From: Paenibacillus sp. SY21-1 | GTDB lineage: Bacteria > Bacillota > Bacilli > Paenibacillales > Paenibacillaceae | Direction: 5' to 3' | Assembly: GCF_005222705.1 (NCBI RefSeq) | Contig: NZ_STGF01000018.1 | Span: 62,001-126,000 of the forward strand | Length of the DNA: 64,000 nt | Shown here: in pieces, positions 57,535-64,000 of the stretch | Layout of the letters: every line of letters starts with the position of its first letter | How positions within the stretch are numbered: the stretch's first letter is position 1 | Program-made: the position numbers and the translations under genes | The notes under the pieces: generated by a model | The model's input: the letters and a program-made list of their open reading frames with translations, nothing else | What the model was told of the DNA's origin: nothing | Database searches by the model: none

Positions 57535-57785
57535 CGACAAAAAAAGGCTTCCGTCCATAAAGGACGAAAGCCTTCGCTTCCGCGGTACCACCTTTGTTGA
57601 TGCCGCTCCTCCCTAGAGGGGGGCATCCTGCTTAAGCCTGTAACAGAAGGCGCTGTCCGGCTTATCGCCGACCGCTCGGGGGTAGGTTCGGCAAGCGGCC
57701 TTCGGTAAATTCTTGCAGCCAGTGGAATTTACTCTCTGAGCGCGACCCGTCTTGCGTAATAGCCCCGTCATCACGTTTCTTATTT
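57535..57785 (-). promoter_or_regulatory. T-box riboswitch, proline specifier (CCU)
   Basis: Minus-strand leader of proB. The conserved T-box antiterminator segment AAAGGTGGTACCGCGG is at 57594-57579. A terminator (GAAGGCTTTCGTCC paired with GGACGGAAGCCTT, then seven T) lies at 57575-57539. In stem I the AGAGAG platform stretch and an apical GTAAATTC/GAATTTAC stem precede GAA-CCT-ACC (57689-57681), where the specifier CCU reads proline. Uncharged proline tRNA should prevent termination and switch on proB and the genes behind it. Confidence 0.93.
57539..57576 (-). terminator. T-box regulated terminator
   Basis: The hairpin GGCTTTCGTCC/GGACGGAAGCC on the minus strand is followed by seven T residues. 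It is mutually exclusive with the T-box antiterminator just upstream. Confidence 0.9.
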
Positions 57786-57796
57786 TAATTCAGTTA

Positions 57797-57825
57797 AGCA
57801 TATCACGATCGGCACCCTCTGTAAA
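57797..57825 (-). promoter_or_regulatory. Sigma-A promoter of the T-box leader
   Basis: On the minus strand TTTACA (57825-57820), a 17-base spacer and TATGCT (57802-57797). Predicted start near 57790, giving a leader of about 285 bases. Confidence 0.65.
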
Positions 57826-57844
57826 GCGAGCAGGGGGGAGCCGG

Positions 57845-59038
57845 CTAGCGAAACAGCCCAAGGCGCCCGATTCGCTGCACCGCTTCCCTCAGTCGTTCCT
57901 CTGTCGTCAGCAGCCCAAGCCGCACGTAGCCTTCTCCTTGCGTTCCGAAGCCGACGCCCGGCGCGACGACGACATCGGCCTCCTCCAGCAGGAGGTCGGA
58001 GAATGACTCCGAGGTATAGCCTTTCGGCACCGGCAGCCAGCAGAAGAAGGAGCCGCCTGGCCGCTCCGCGCGCCAGCCGATTTCTTCCAGCGCCGAGAAT
58101 AAAGCCTCGCGCCTGCGTTCATACAAATCGCGCAAGTCGGCGACGCATTGCTGAGGACCGGTCAGAGCGAGCGCCGCCGCTTCCTGAATGCCGCCGAACA
58201 AGCTGCAGTAATAATGGTCCTGAATTTGATTAATGAGCTTGATGACTTCGGCGTTGCCCAGCGCGAATCCGACGCGCCAGCCCGCCATGTTGTAGGTTTT
58301 GGACAGCGTATAAAATTCGATGCCGATTTCCTTGGCGCCAGGCGTTTGCAAGAAGCTTACCGGCTTGCGCCCATCGAATCCGATGGCTCCGTAAGCGAAA
58401 TCGCTTGCGACGACGATCCCGTTGCGCTTGGCGAAGTCGACGGTTTCGGCGTAGAAAGTGCTGTCGGCAACGGCGCCCGTTGGATTGTTCGGGTAATTCA
58501 GGAACATCAGCTTTGCGCGATCTGCATGCTCCGAAGCGATCGCCTTGTAATCGGGCAAATACCGATTTTCCTCTTTGAGCGGCATAAACGCCATATCGGC
58601 GCCTGCCAGCGCTACGCCCGACCAGTAGTCGGGATAGCCCGGATCGGGAACGAGGCATACATCGCCGGGATTAAGCAGGCATTGGCTTATTTCTACCAGC
58701 CCCGTTTTGCCTCCGAACAAGATTGCGACTTCCGAGGCAGGGTCCAGCTCGACGCCGTAATCCTCCTTATAGCGCCGGGCTACCGCTTCCTTGAGAAAAG
58801 GATAGCCGCTAAACGGAGGATACTTGTGGTATAGCGGGTTAGCCGCAGCTTCCTGCAGCTTTGCAACAATATGGGAAGGGGTCGGTTGGTCCGGATTTCC
58901 TTGCCCCAGATTAATGACATCGCGGCCTTTTGCAACCTGCGCGTTAGCCTTGGCAACAAGCTTCGCAAAAAATTGCGTAGGCAGTCCCTGCATTCGGTCC
59001 GCAGGCTGAATAACAAATTGGTTAAGCTGTGTTTCCAT
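57845..59038 (-). CDS. mtnE: Methionine-salvage aminotransferase (MtnE-like)
   Basis: 397-residue class I PLP aminotransferase forming methionine from 4-methylthio-2-oxobutanoate. Close resemblance to B. subtilis YkrV/MtnE in VINLGQGNPDQPTPSHIV, VAILFGGKTGLVE, LVPDPGYPDYWSGVALA, MFLNYPNNPTGAVA and the PLP lysine segment YTLSKTYNMAGWRVGFA. The neighbouring mtnU, mtnW, mtnX and mtnB support this role over a general alanine or DAP aminotransferase. No clear terminator separates it from the T-box promoter just downstream. Confidence 0.9.
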   Translation of the reverse strand: METQLNQFVIQPADRMQGLPTQFFAKLVAKANAQVAKGRDVINLGQGNPDQPTPSHIVAKLQEAAANPLYHKYPPFSGYPFLKEAVARRYKEDYGVELDPASEVAILFGGKTGLVEISQCLLNPGDVCLVPDPGYPDYWSGVALAGADMAFMPLKEENRYLPDYKAIASEHADRAKLMFLNYPNNPTGAVADSTFYAETVDFAKRNGIVVASDFAYGAIGFDGRKPVSFLQTPGAKEIGIEFYTLSKTYNMAGWRVGFALGNAEVIKLINQIQDHYYCSLFGGIQEAAALALTGPQQCVADLRDLYERRREALFSALEEIGWRAERPGGSFFCWLPVPKGYTSESFSDLLLEEADVVVAPGVGFGTQGEGYVRLGLLTTEERLREAVQRIGRLGLFR

Positions 59039-59126
59039 TCCTCACACTCCACAACATGACATTATCGCCAGTCAAAATTTTTGCAATAGCTCTAATGTAG
59101 CATGAATGAATGGAGAATAGAAGGGA

Positions 59127-59603
59127 CTAGGCGGCAGGAATGCCGACTTTGCGGAGGAATGGCTGGATATCGGCCTTGAACAAAAACAGGAACGGCTTGC
59201 GCTGGCTGTCAAACATAAGCAGCAGCGGCGGCTTGTCCTTGCAATAGAAAAGGAAGATATCGTCCGACGCGACGGTCGTTCCGCCGGTTTGCACCGTGAC
59301 CGGCTTCTCTAGCGGAACTCTGTAGACGTGGCTGCAGCCGGGATCTGTCGTGATTTGGGGAGCCAGTCCGGTAACGGAATTCGTCCAGTCTGCCGCTTGC
59401 TTTTGAAATTCGGCGTCATTAGGAATGGTTTTGACGACTTTGCCGGCCGCTACATCGAATACTTGAACGGGCTTGGCGCTGATCTCCCCCGAAACCTTGC
59501 TTGGTTTATCGGCTTCCAGCGGCGCTGCGGCAGCGAGCTGGGACAGCAGGAACAATGAGCATAACGTAAACAGCAAGACACTCCATTTTTTGCGCAATGT
59601 CAT
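59127..59603 (-). CDS. Secreted protein of unknown function (158 aa)
   Basis: An N-terminal signal peptide (about 3-27, KKWSVLLFTLCSLFLLSQLA with AAA after it) is followed by a domain of about 125 residues with two cysteines (GCSHVYRVPL and LFYCKDKPP) that could form a disulfide. The ATG at 59603 follows AAAGGAG at seven bases; an in-frame TTG two codons earlier is too close to it. It lies between mtnE and mtnU without evident functional link. No family is recognised. Confidence 0.8.
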   Translation of the reverse strand: MTLRKKWSVLLFTLCSLFLLSQLAAAAPLEADKPSKVSGEISAKPVQVFDVAAGKVVKTIPNDAEFQKQAADWTNSVTGLAPQITTDPGCSHVYRVPLEKPVTVQTGGTTVASDDIFLFYCKDKPPLLLMFDSQRKPFLFLFKADIQPFLRKVGIPAA

Positions 59604-59761
59604 AGTCAATCTCCTTTGATGGCCTGTTTAAAGGCTTGATAGCGCGGACGGATTGCCGATGGGCAGACGCCGCAAGACGTGATAGGATTAAATTGCCCAA
59701 CTTGACACAGAACCATGAGAATGTATGATTAGGGAAAAATAGCTACCTGGAGGCGCTGAAT

Positions 59762-60571
59762 ATGACAACAACAACATCGACTTTGCGGCTTGCGCTGCTG
59801 CAAATGCATATAGAGGCGGGGCAGCCCGACATTAATTTCAATAAATTGGCGGAGCTGCTCGAGCAAGCGGTCGGAGGAGCGAATAAACCGGATGTCATCA
59901 TGTTCCCCGAAATGTGGAATACCGGTTATGCGTTAACGGAAATTCGCCAGCTTGCGGATCGGGAGGGGGAGCGCACGAAGGCATTTTTATCCGAATTCAG
60001 CCGCAAGCACAGCGTGTTCATTATCGGGGGGTCGATCGCCGAGCTCAAGGCGGGAGAGGTGTTTAACACCATTTATGCGTTTGACCGCGAAGGGAACGTC
60101 ATTTCAGACTATTCCAAAATTCACTTGTTCCGATTAATGGACGAGGAGAAGCATCTGGCGGCAGGCGACAAGCCCGGCCGGCTTGAGCTGGACGGGCAGG
60201 AGGCGGGAATGATGATCTGCTACGACATTCGTTTCCCCGAGCTGGCTCGCAAGCTGGCACTGGGCGGCGCGAAGCTGCTGTTCGTGCCTGCCGAATGGCC
60301 GAATCCGCGTTTGCACCACTGGCGGACGCTTCTCACGGCGCGGGCGATTGAAAATCAGATGTTCGTCATTGCCTGCAACCGAATGGGGAAAAGCGGGGAT
60401 ACCGAATTTTTTGGCCATTCCATGGTGCTTGACCCTTGGGGTGAAGTCATCGCCGAGGCGAACGGGGAAGAGACGATTTTGTTCGCGGATATCGATCTTG
60501 CGCTAGTGGATGCGGTACGGTCCAAAATTCCGGTTTTTGAGGATCGGCGGCCAGCCGTCTACGAGGCATAA
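59762..60571 (+). CDS. mtnU: Carbon-nitrogen hydrolase (omega-amidase, MtnU-like)
   Basis: 269-residue nitrilase-superfamily amidase. The catalytic triad can be placed: Glu in MFPEMWNTGY, Lys in YSKIHLF and Cys in MMICYDIRFPE. The B. subtilis neighbour of mtnE, ykrU/mtnU, encodes such an enzyme; it would remove 2-oxoglutaramate formed when glutamine is the amino donor for MtnE. TGGAGG precedes the ATG. It is convergent with the LysR gene, ten bases apart. Confidence 0.88.
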   Translation: MTTTTSTLRLALLQMHIEAGQPDINFNKLAELLEQAVGGANKPDVIMFPEMWNTGYALTEIRQLADREGERTKAFLSEFSRKHSVFIIGGSIAELKAGEVFNTIYAFDREGNVISDYSKIHLFRLMDEEKHLAAGDKPGRLELDGQEAGMMICYDIRFPELARKLALGGAKLLFVPAEWPNPRLHHWRTLLTARAIENQMFVIACNRMGKSGDTEFFGHSMVLDPWGEVIAEANGEETILFADIDLALVDAVRSKIPVFEDRRPAVYEA

Positions 60572-60581
60572 AGCGCCGGCA

Positions 60582-61475
60582 TTAATGGAAGCTGCTGATC
60601 GTTTTGTTCAATGTGCGGATGAATGCGTCGGCGGCTTTCGATAAATAACGGCCTTTGCGGCTTGCGATGACGAGCGTTCGCGTCGGACGGGGACTGAGCG
60701 GCAAATAAACGGGCGTAAAGCCGGCATTCCGAACACGGGTCAGCATCTGGGGCACGAAGGCAACGCCCATGCCTGCCGCGACAAGCGATTGAATCGTCTC
60801 CATGTTGCTGCTCTCGAAACCGATCTGCGGCGTGAAGCCCGCTTGCTCGCACAGCTCGACCGTAATCTGCCGAAACCCTTGTCCGCGCTTTAACCCGATA
60901 AACGTCTCGTCCCGCAAATCCGCGATTTCGATTGCGTCGCTGCGCTGGGCGAGAGGGTGCTGCGGCGACACGGCCAGGCATATTTCTTCTTCCATAAAAG
61001 GCTCCCAGGCGAGGGAGCTGTCGATAAGCGGCAGGGAGAGCAAGCTTAAATCGGTGCCTCCGCTTGCGGTCAGCTGCTCAAGCTTGGCTGTCGTATCCTC
61101 AACGAGCACGACTTCAATCTGCGGGTATTGCGTGCCGAACACAGGCAGCACGAAAGGAAGAATATGGGATCCGGTAATCGGCAGAGTGCCGACGACGAGC
61201 CGGCCGCGCCGCATTTGCGCCATATCGTCCATCTCTTGCTTGAGCTGCTCGACGGCATCCAGTATCGTTTGCGATTTATCTACAAAAACCTGGCCCGCCT
61301 GCGTCAATTCGACCGAGTTGGTCGTGCGGCGAAACAGTTTGACGCCAAGCTCCTGCTCCAGCTTGGACAGCTGCTGGCTCAGCGAGGGCTGAGCGATATG
61401 GAGCTTCTCCGCAGCGCGCGAGAAATTTTTCTCCATGGCAATTTGGATCACATAGCTAAGTTGTCTAAGTTCCAT
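60582..61475 (-). CDS. LysR-family transcriptional regulator
   Basis: 297 residues. The N-terminal winged helix (about 1-60: MELRQLSYVIQIAMEKNFSR, AEKLHIAQPSLSQQLSKLEQ, GVKLFRRT) and the C-terminal periplasmic-binding-like effector domain (about 90-295) are complete. The start at 61475 follows GGAAAGGAAG; a longer in-frame start adds 28 residues without similarity. It is divergent from leuC, so regulation of leuCD is plausible. Known LysR regulators of aconitase-family genes exist (CcpC), but no identity is claimed. Confidence 0.92.
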   Translation of the reverse strand: MELRQLSYVIQIAMEKNFSRAAEKLHIAQPSLSQQLSKLEQELGVKLFRRTTNSVELTQAGQVFVDKSQTILDAVEQLKQEMDDMAQMRRGRLVVGTLPITGSHILPFVLPVFGTQYPQIEVVLVEDTTAKLEQLTASGGTDLSLLSLPLIDSSLAWEPFMEEEICLAVSPQHPLAQRSDAIEIADLRDETFIGLKRGQGFRQITVELCEQAGFTPQIGFESSNMETIQSLVAAGMGVAFVPQMLTRVRNAGFTPVYLPLSPRPTRTLVIASRKGRYLSKAADAFIRTLNKTISSFH

Positions 61476-61525
61476 GATGTTTCTTCCTTTCCGATCTTTA
61501 TCGCGTTTGCCATTATAGTTATTAC

Positions 61526-61540
61526 CTATAGTCGTTATAG
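61526..61540. promoter_or_regulatory. Candidate LysR-box in the lysR/leuC intergenic region
   Basis: CTATAGTCGTTATAG is a 5-5-5 palindrome containing a T-N11-A core. It lies just upstream of the leuC -35 and close to the LysR gene start, as expected for an autoregulatory activator site. Confidence 0.5.
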
Positions 61541-61550
61541 ATATTATATC

Positions 61551-61580
61551 TTGGTTCAATGAAGAAAGAAATGCTATAGT
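61551..61580 (+). promoter_or_regulatory. Probable promoter of leuCD
   Basis: TTGGTT (61551-61556), an 18-base spacer and TATAGT (61575-61580). The imperfect -35 would suit activation by the LysR protein. Predicted start near 61587, 45 bases before leuC. Confidence 0.55.
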
Positions 61581-61631
61581 AGGTTCAGATATTACTAGCA
61601 GAAGATTTTACGAAATCATGGGGTGAGCATA

Positions 61632-63047
61632 ATGACGAAAAAGACAATGTTCGAGAAAATTTGGGAAAATCACGTCATTCATCAAGAAGAGGGCAAACCG
61701 AGCGTTATTTACATCGACCTGCAGCTGGTTCACGAGGTTACTTCGCCGCAAGCGTTCGAGGGTCTGCGCCTGTCGGGCCGCAAAGTGCGCCGTCCGGACC
61801 TGACGTTTGCAACGATGGACCACAACGTTCCTACGAAGGATCGTTTCAATATTACAGATCCTATCTCCAAACAGCAAATCGATACGCTTACGCAAAACTG
61901 TAAAGATTTTGGCGTTAAATTGTTTGATCTCGACAGCATCGACCAAGGCGTCGTTCACGTTATGGGACCTGAGCTCGGCTTGACGCACCCAGGCAAAACG
62001 ATCGTTTGCGGCGACAGCCACACTTCCACTCACGGCGCATTCGGCGCGCTTGCCTTCGGCATCGGAACGAGTGAAGTAGAGCACGTTATGGCTACTCAGT
62101 GCTTGCAGCAGTCGAAAGCCAAAACGCTGGAAGTTCGCTTCAACGGCAAACGCAAGCCCGGCGTAACGGCAAAGGATTTGATCCTGGGCGTTATTGCGCA
62201 ATACGGTACGGATTTTGCAACAGGCTACGTTATTGAATTTACGGGCGAGGCGATTACTAGCCTGACGATGGAAGAGCGCATGACCGTGTGCAACATGTCC
62301 ATCGAGGCGGGCGCGCGCGCCGGCCTGATCGCACCTGACGAAACGACTTTCAATTACCTGCGCGGCCGCGAATATGCGCCAGCCAACTTCGACGAAGCGG
62401 TAGAAGCTTGGAAGCAGCTGACGACGGATGAGGGCGCAGTATACGACACCGTGGTAGAATTCGACGTTGACGCGCTGATTCCGCAAGTAACCTGGGGCAC
62501 AAGCCCGGGCATGGGCACAAGCATTACGTCTTCCGTTCCATTCCCTGCCGATCTTCCGACAGAGAACGAGCGCAAAGCTGCTGAAGCGGCGCTTGAATAC
62601 ATGGATCTGAAACCGGGTACGCCGATGACTGAAATCGAAATCGATTATGTATTTATCGGCTCCTGTACGAATGGCCGGATTGAAGACTTGCGCGCTGCGG
62701 CAGAAATTGCCCGCGGCTACAAAGTAAGCGACCGCGTAACGGCTATTGTTGTTCCTGGCTCTGGCCGCGTAAAAATTCAGGCTGAAAAAGAAGGCCTCGA
62801 TAAAATCTTTACCGAAGCAGGCTTTGAATGGCGCGATGCCGGCTGCTCGATGTGTCTGGCCATGAATCCGGACGTGCTCAAGCCGGGCGAGCGCTGCGCA
62901 TCGACTTCCAACCGTAACTTTGAAGGACGTCAAGGCCGCGGCGGCCGGACGCATCTTGTATCGCCGGCAATGGCGGTTGCAGCTGCCGTCAACGGACGCT
63001 TCACGGATGTGCGCGATTGGGAAATTAAATCAGAAGTGTTGAACTAA
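61632..63047 (+). CDS. leuC: 3-isopropylmalate dehydratase large subunit
   Basis: Aconitase-family subunit isomerising isopropylmalate in leucine synthesis with LeuD. 471 residues. The Fe-S cysteines lie in FIGSCTNGRIEDL and CSMCLAMNPD. CGDSHTSTHGAFGALAFGIG and the N-terminal KTMFEKIWENHVI are typical. The ATG at 61632 follows GGGGTG; the in-frame GTG at 61623 is part of that ribosome site. leuA and leuB are not in the window. Confidence 0.97.
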   Translation: MTKKTMFEKIWENHVIHQEEGKPSVIYIDLQLVHEVTSPQAFEGLRLSGRKVRRPDLTFATMDHNVPTKDRFNITDPISKQQIDTLTQNCKDFGVKLFDLDSIDQGVVHVMGPELGLTHPGKTIVCGDSHTSTHGAFGALAFGIGTSEVEHVMATQCLQQSKAKTLEVRFNGKRKPGVTAKDLILGVIAQYGTDFATGYVIEFTGEAITSLTMEERMTVCNMSIEAGARAGLIAPDETTFNYLRGREYAPANFDEAVEAWKQLTTDEGAVYDTVVEFDVDALIPQVTWGTSPGMGTSITSSVPFPADLPTENERKAAEAALEYMDLKPGTPMTEIEIDYVFIGSCTNGRIEDLRAAAEIARGYKVSDRVTAIVVPGSGRVKIQAEKEGLDKIFTEAGFEWRDAGCSMCLAMNPDVLKPGERCASTSNRNFEGRQGRGGRTHLVSPAMAVAAAVNGRFTDVRDWEIKSEVLN

Positions 63048-63073
63048 TTGAACGCGAGAGGGGTAAATTTCTA

Positions 63074-63673
63074 ATGGAACCATTTAAACAGCTTACTGGC
63101 ATCGTGGCCCCGGTCGACCGGGTCAATGTCGACACGGACGCGATTATTCCCAAACAATTTCTTAAGCGCATCGAGCGCAGCGGATTTGGACAATTTTTGT
63201 TTTTCGAGTGGCGCTTCCACGAGAATGGCGATGTAAACAAAGAGTTTGAGCCTAACAAGCCTCGTTACGAAGGGGCTTCGGTGCTGATCTCCCGCGCCAA
63301 CTTCGGCTGCGGATCCTCCCGCGAGCACGCGCCGTGGGCGATTCTGGACTACGGCTACCAGGTCATTATTGCGCCTTCCTATGCGGACATTTTCTACAAC
63401 AACTGCTTCAAAAACGGCATTCTGCCAATCAAGCTTAGCGAAGAGCAGGTTGAAGACTTGTTCCAGCGCACGGCGAAGCACGACGGCTACAAGCTGACAG
63501 TAGACTTGGAGAACAAGCTGCTGACGGACGATTACGGTCTTTCGCTCAGCTTTGATCTTGATGAGCACCGTCGTCAGTTCCTGCTGCAAGGGCTGGATGA
63601 CATCGGTTTGACGCTTCAGCATGAAGAGGCAATTGCCGCTTATGAGAAGAAGCATGCTGCTCGTCTTGGCTAA
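63074..63673 (+). CDS. leuD: 3-isopropylmalate dehydratase small subunit
   Basis: 199-residue swivel domain partner of LeuC. Motifs: VDRVNVDTDAIIPKQFLKRI, LISRANFGCGSSREHAPWAI, and the conserved SYADIFYNNCFKNGILPI. AGGGG precedes the ATG. It lies 26 bases after leuC and ends with a strong terminator. Confidence 0.97.
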   Translation: MEPFKQLTGIVAPVDRVNVDTDAIIPKQFLKRIERSGFGQFLFFEWRFHENGDVNKEFEPNKPRYEGASVLISRANFGCGSSREHAPWAILDYGYQVIIAPSYADIFYNNCFKNGILPIKLSEEQVEDLFQRTAKHDGYKLTVDLENKLLTDDYGLSLSFDLDEHRRQFLLQGLDDIGLTLQHEEAIAAYEKKHAARLG

Positions 63674-63712
63674 TTGAGCGGGCACAGGCACGGCAAAAAC
63701 ATCAGATAACCA

Positions 63713-63751
63713 AGAGGACGATCGAAGTTTCATTCGATCGTCCTCTTTTTT
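63713..63751 (+). terminator. Intrinsic terminator of leuCD
   Basis: AGAGGACGATCGA (63713-63725) and TCGATCGTCCTCT (63734-63746) form a 13-pair stem followed by T residues. Confidence 0.92.
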
Positions 63752-63762
63752 CCTCTAAACGC

Positions 63763-63785
63763 AACTTTTTCTGACAAGCTGCGTC
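63763..63785 (+). promoter_or_regulatory. ECF-type sigma promoter
   Basis: GCAACTTTTT gives AAC at 63763-63765, then 16 bases, then CGTC at 63782-63785. This AAC-N16-CGTC layout is typical of ECF sigma factors. It lies about 70 bases before the ATG at 63854 and shares GCAACTTTT with the region before the sigma gene at 20404. Confidence 0.6.
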
Positions 63786-63853
63786 TATTATTTCGTCTGT
63801 ACAAGTCGAATGCGCTCATTCGATGCGGGCAATTTCAGTCATCGAGGTGGGAA

Positions 63854-64000
63854 ATGAAGAAGTTTGTATCCATGTTGTTGCTTGTGTCGCTAGTATTCGG
63901 TCTGTTCGCTGCCGCCGGACAAGCTGCCGAGACGGTTCCTAAGCTCTTTCTGAACGGCAAGGCGCTGGAATCGGAGGTTAGTCCCAAAATCGTTACCGGC
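63854..64000 (+). CDS. Secreted protein, start only (possible copper-amine-oxidase-like stalk domain)
   Basis: 49 codons before the window ends. A signal peptide (about 1-25, KKFVSMLLLVSLVFGLFAAA, then GQAAE) is followed by VPKLFLNGKALESEVSPKIV. This resembles the start of the copper-amine-oxidase-like N-terminal module common in Paenibacillus secreted proteins, among them cell-wall amidases. AGGTGG lies close before the ATG. The enzyme domain, if any, is outside the window. Confidence 0.65.
   Translation, partial: MKKFVSMLLLVSLVFGLFAAAGQAAETVPKLFLNGKALESEVSPKIVTG

Noticed and set aside
61608..62954. A 448-codon open frame on the minus strand opposite leuC
   Set aside because: It is fully antisense to a clear leuC with all catalytic motifs; its translation shows no family features and there is no ribosome site. 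Codon bias of leuC creates it.
1..64000. tRNA, rRNA, CRISPR arrays, transposases, integrases, phage genes
   Set aside because: No cloverleaf candidates, regularly spaced repeats or recombinase motifs were found on reading both strands.

Overview
The window looks like a chromosomal segment from a Paenibacillus-type endospore-forming Firmicute. The evidence is the B. subtilis-like gene order, a menaquinol:cytochrome c reductase with the cytochrome c domain fused to subunit IV, bacillithiol genes (bshA, bshB1), a YpjB sporulation protein, a proline T-box leader, strong AGGAGG-type ribosome sites with many GTG and TTG starts, and a moderately GC-rich sequence. No rRNA, tRNA, CRISPR array, phage gene or insertion sequence was seen.

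Layout. (1) 1-5.8 kb: the end of the tryptophan operon (trpC partial, trpF, trpB, trpA), then hisC and tyrA, in the order of the Bacillus aromatic supraoperon. The EPSP synthase gene that follows tyrA in B. subtilis is not here. (2) 5.8-24 kb: an accessory stretch. It holds a probable small RNA with a consensus promoter, a chemoreceptor, a TetR regulator, a chromate transporter, a decayed amidohydrolase tail, a GH2 glycosidase with a divergent AraC regulator, an aldo/keto reductase, a second chemoreceptor, an FAD oxidoreductase, a 0.9-kb non-coding stretch with several folded elements, an ECF sigma/anti-sigma pair, a phosphatase, an unrecognised 392-residue protein and a gamma-carbonic anhydrase. 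(3) 24.2-42.6 kb: the conserved ypiF-qcrABC-ypjA-ypjB-yitT-mazG-dapB-mgsA-bshB1-bshA-cca-birA-panBCD-dinG block. It covers respiration, bacillithiol, lysine precursor, biotin ligase and pantothenate functions. (4) 42.6-50.3 kb: rex, a thio-nucleoside deaminase, ypmB, a small anchored protein with a compact FtsH-like protease, an hbd-type dehydrogenase with ackA, and a DnaD protein. (5) 50.3-61.5 kb: a MerR-methyltransferase fusion with its own MerR-type promoter, then methionine-salvage genes (mtnB, mtnX, mtnW, mtnE, mtnU) split by proC-proA-proB. The run proB-proA-proC-mtnW-mtnX-mtnB lies behind a T-box whose specifier reads CCU (Pro). (6) 61.5-64 kb: a LysR regulator divergent from leuC-leuD, then the start of a secreted protein behind an ECF-type promoter.

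Themes. Amino-acid biosynthesis and salvage (Trp, His, Tyr, Pro, Leu, Met recycling) dominate both ends, and respiration and redox control (qcrABC, rex, bacillithiol) the centre. The most interesting unexplained items are the small RNA at 5.9 kb, the structured non-coding stretch at 19.6-20.4 kb, the coupling of methionine salvage to a proline T-box, the MerR-methyltransferase fusion with a 19-bp-spacer operator, and a possible ECF promoter motif shared by the sigma gene at 20.4 kb and the gene at 63.9 kb.
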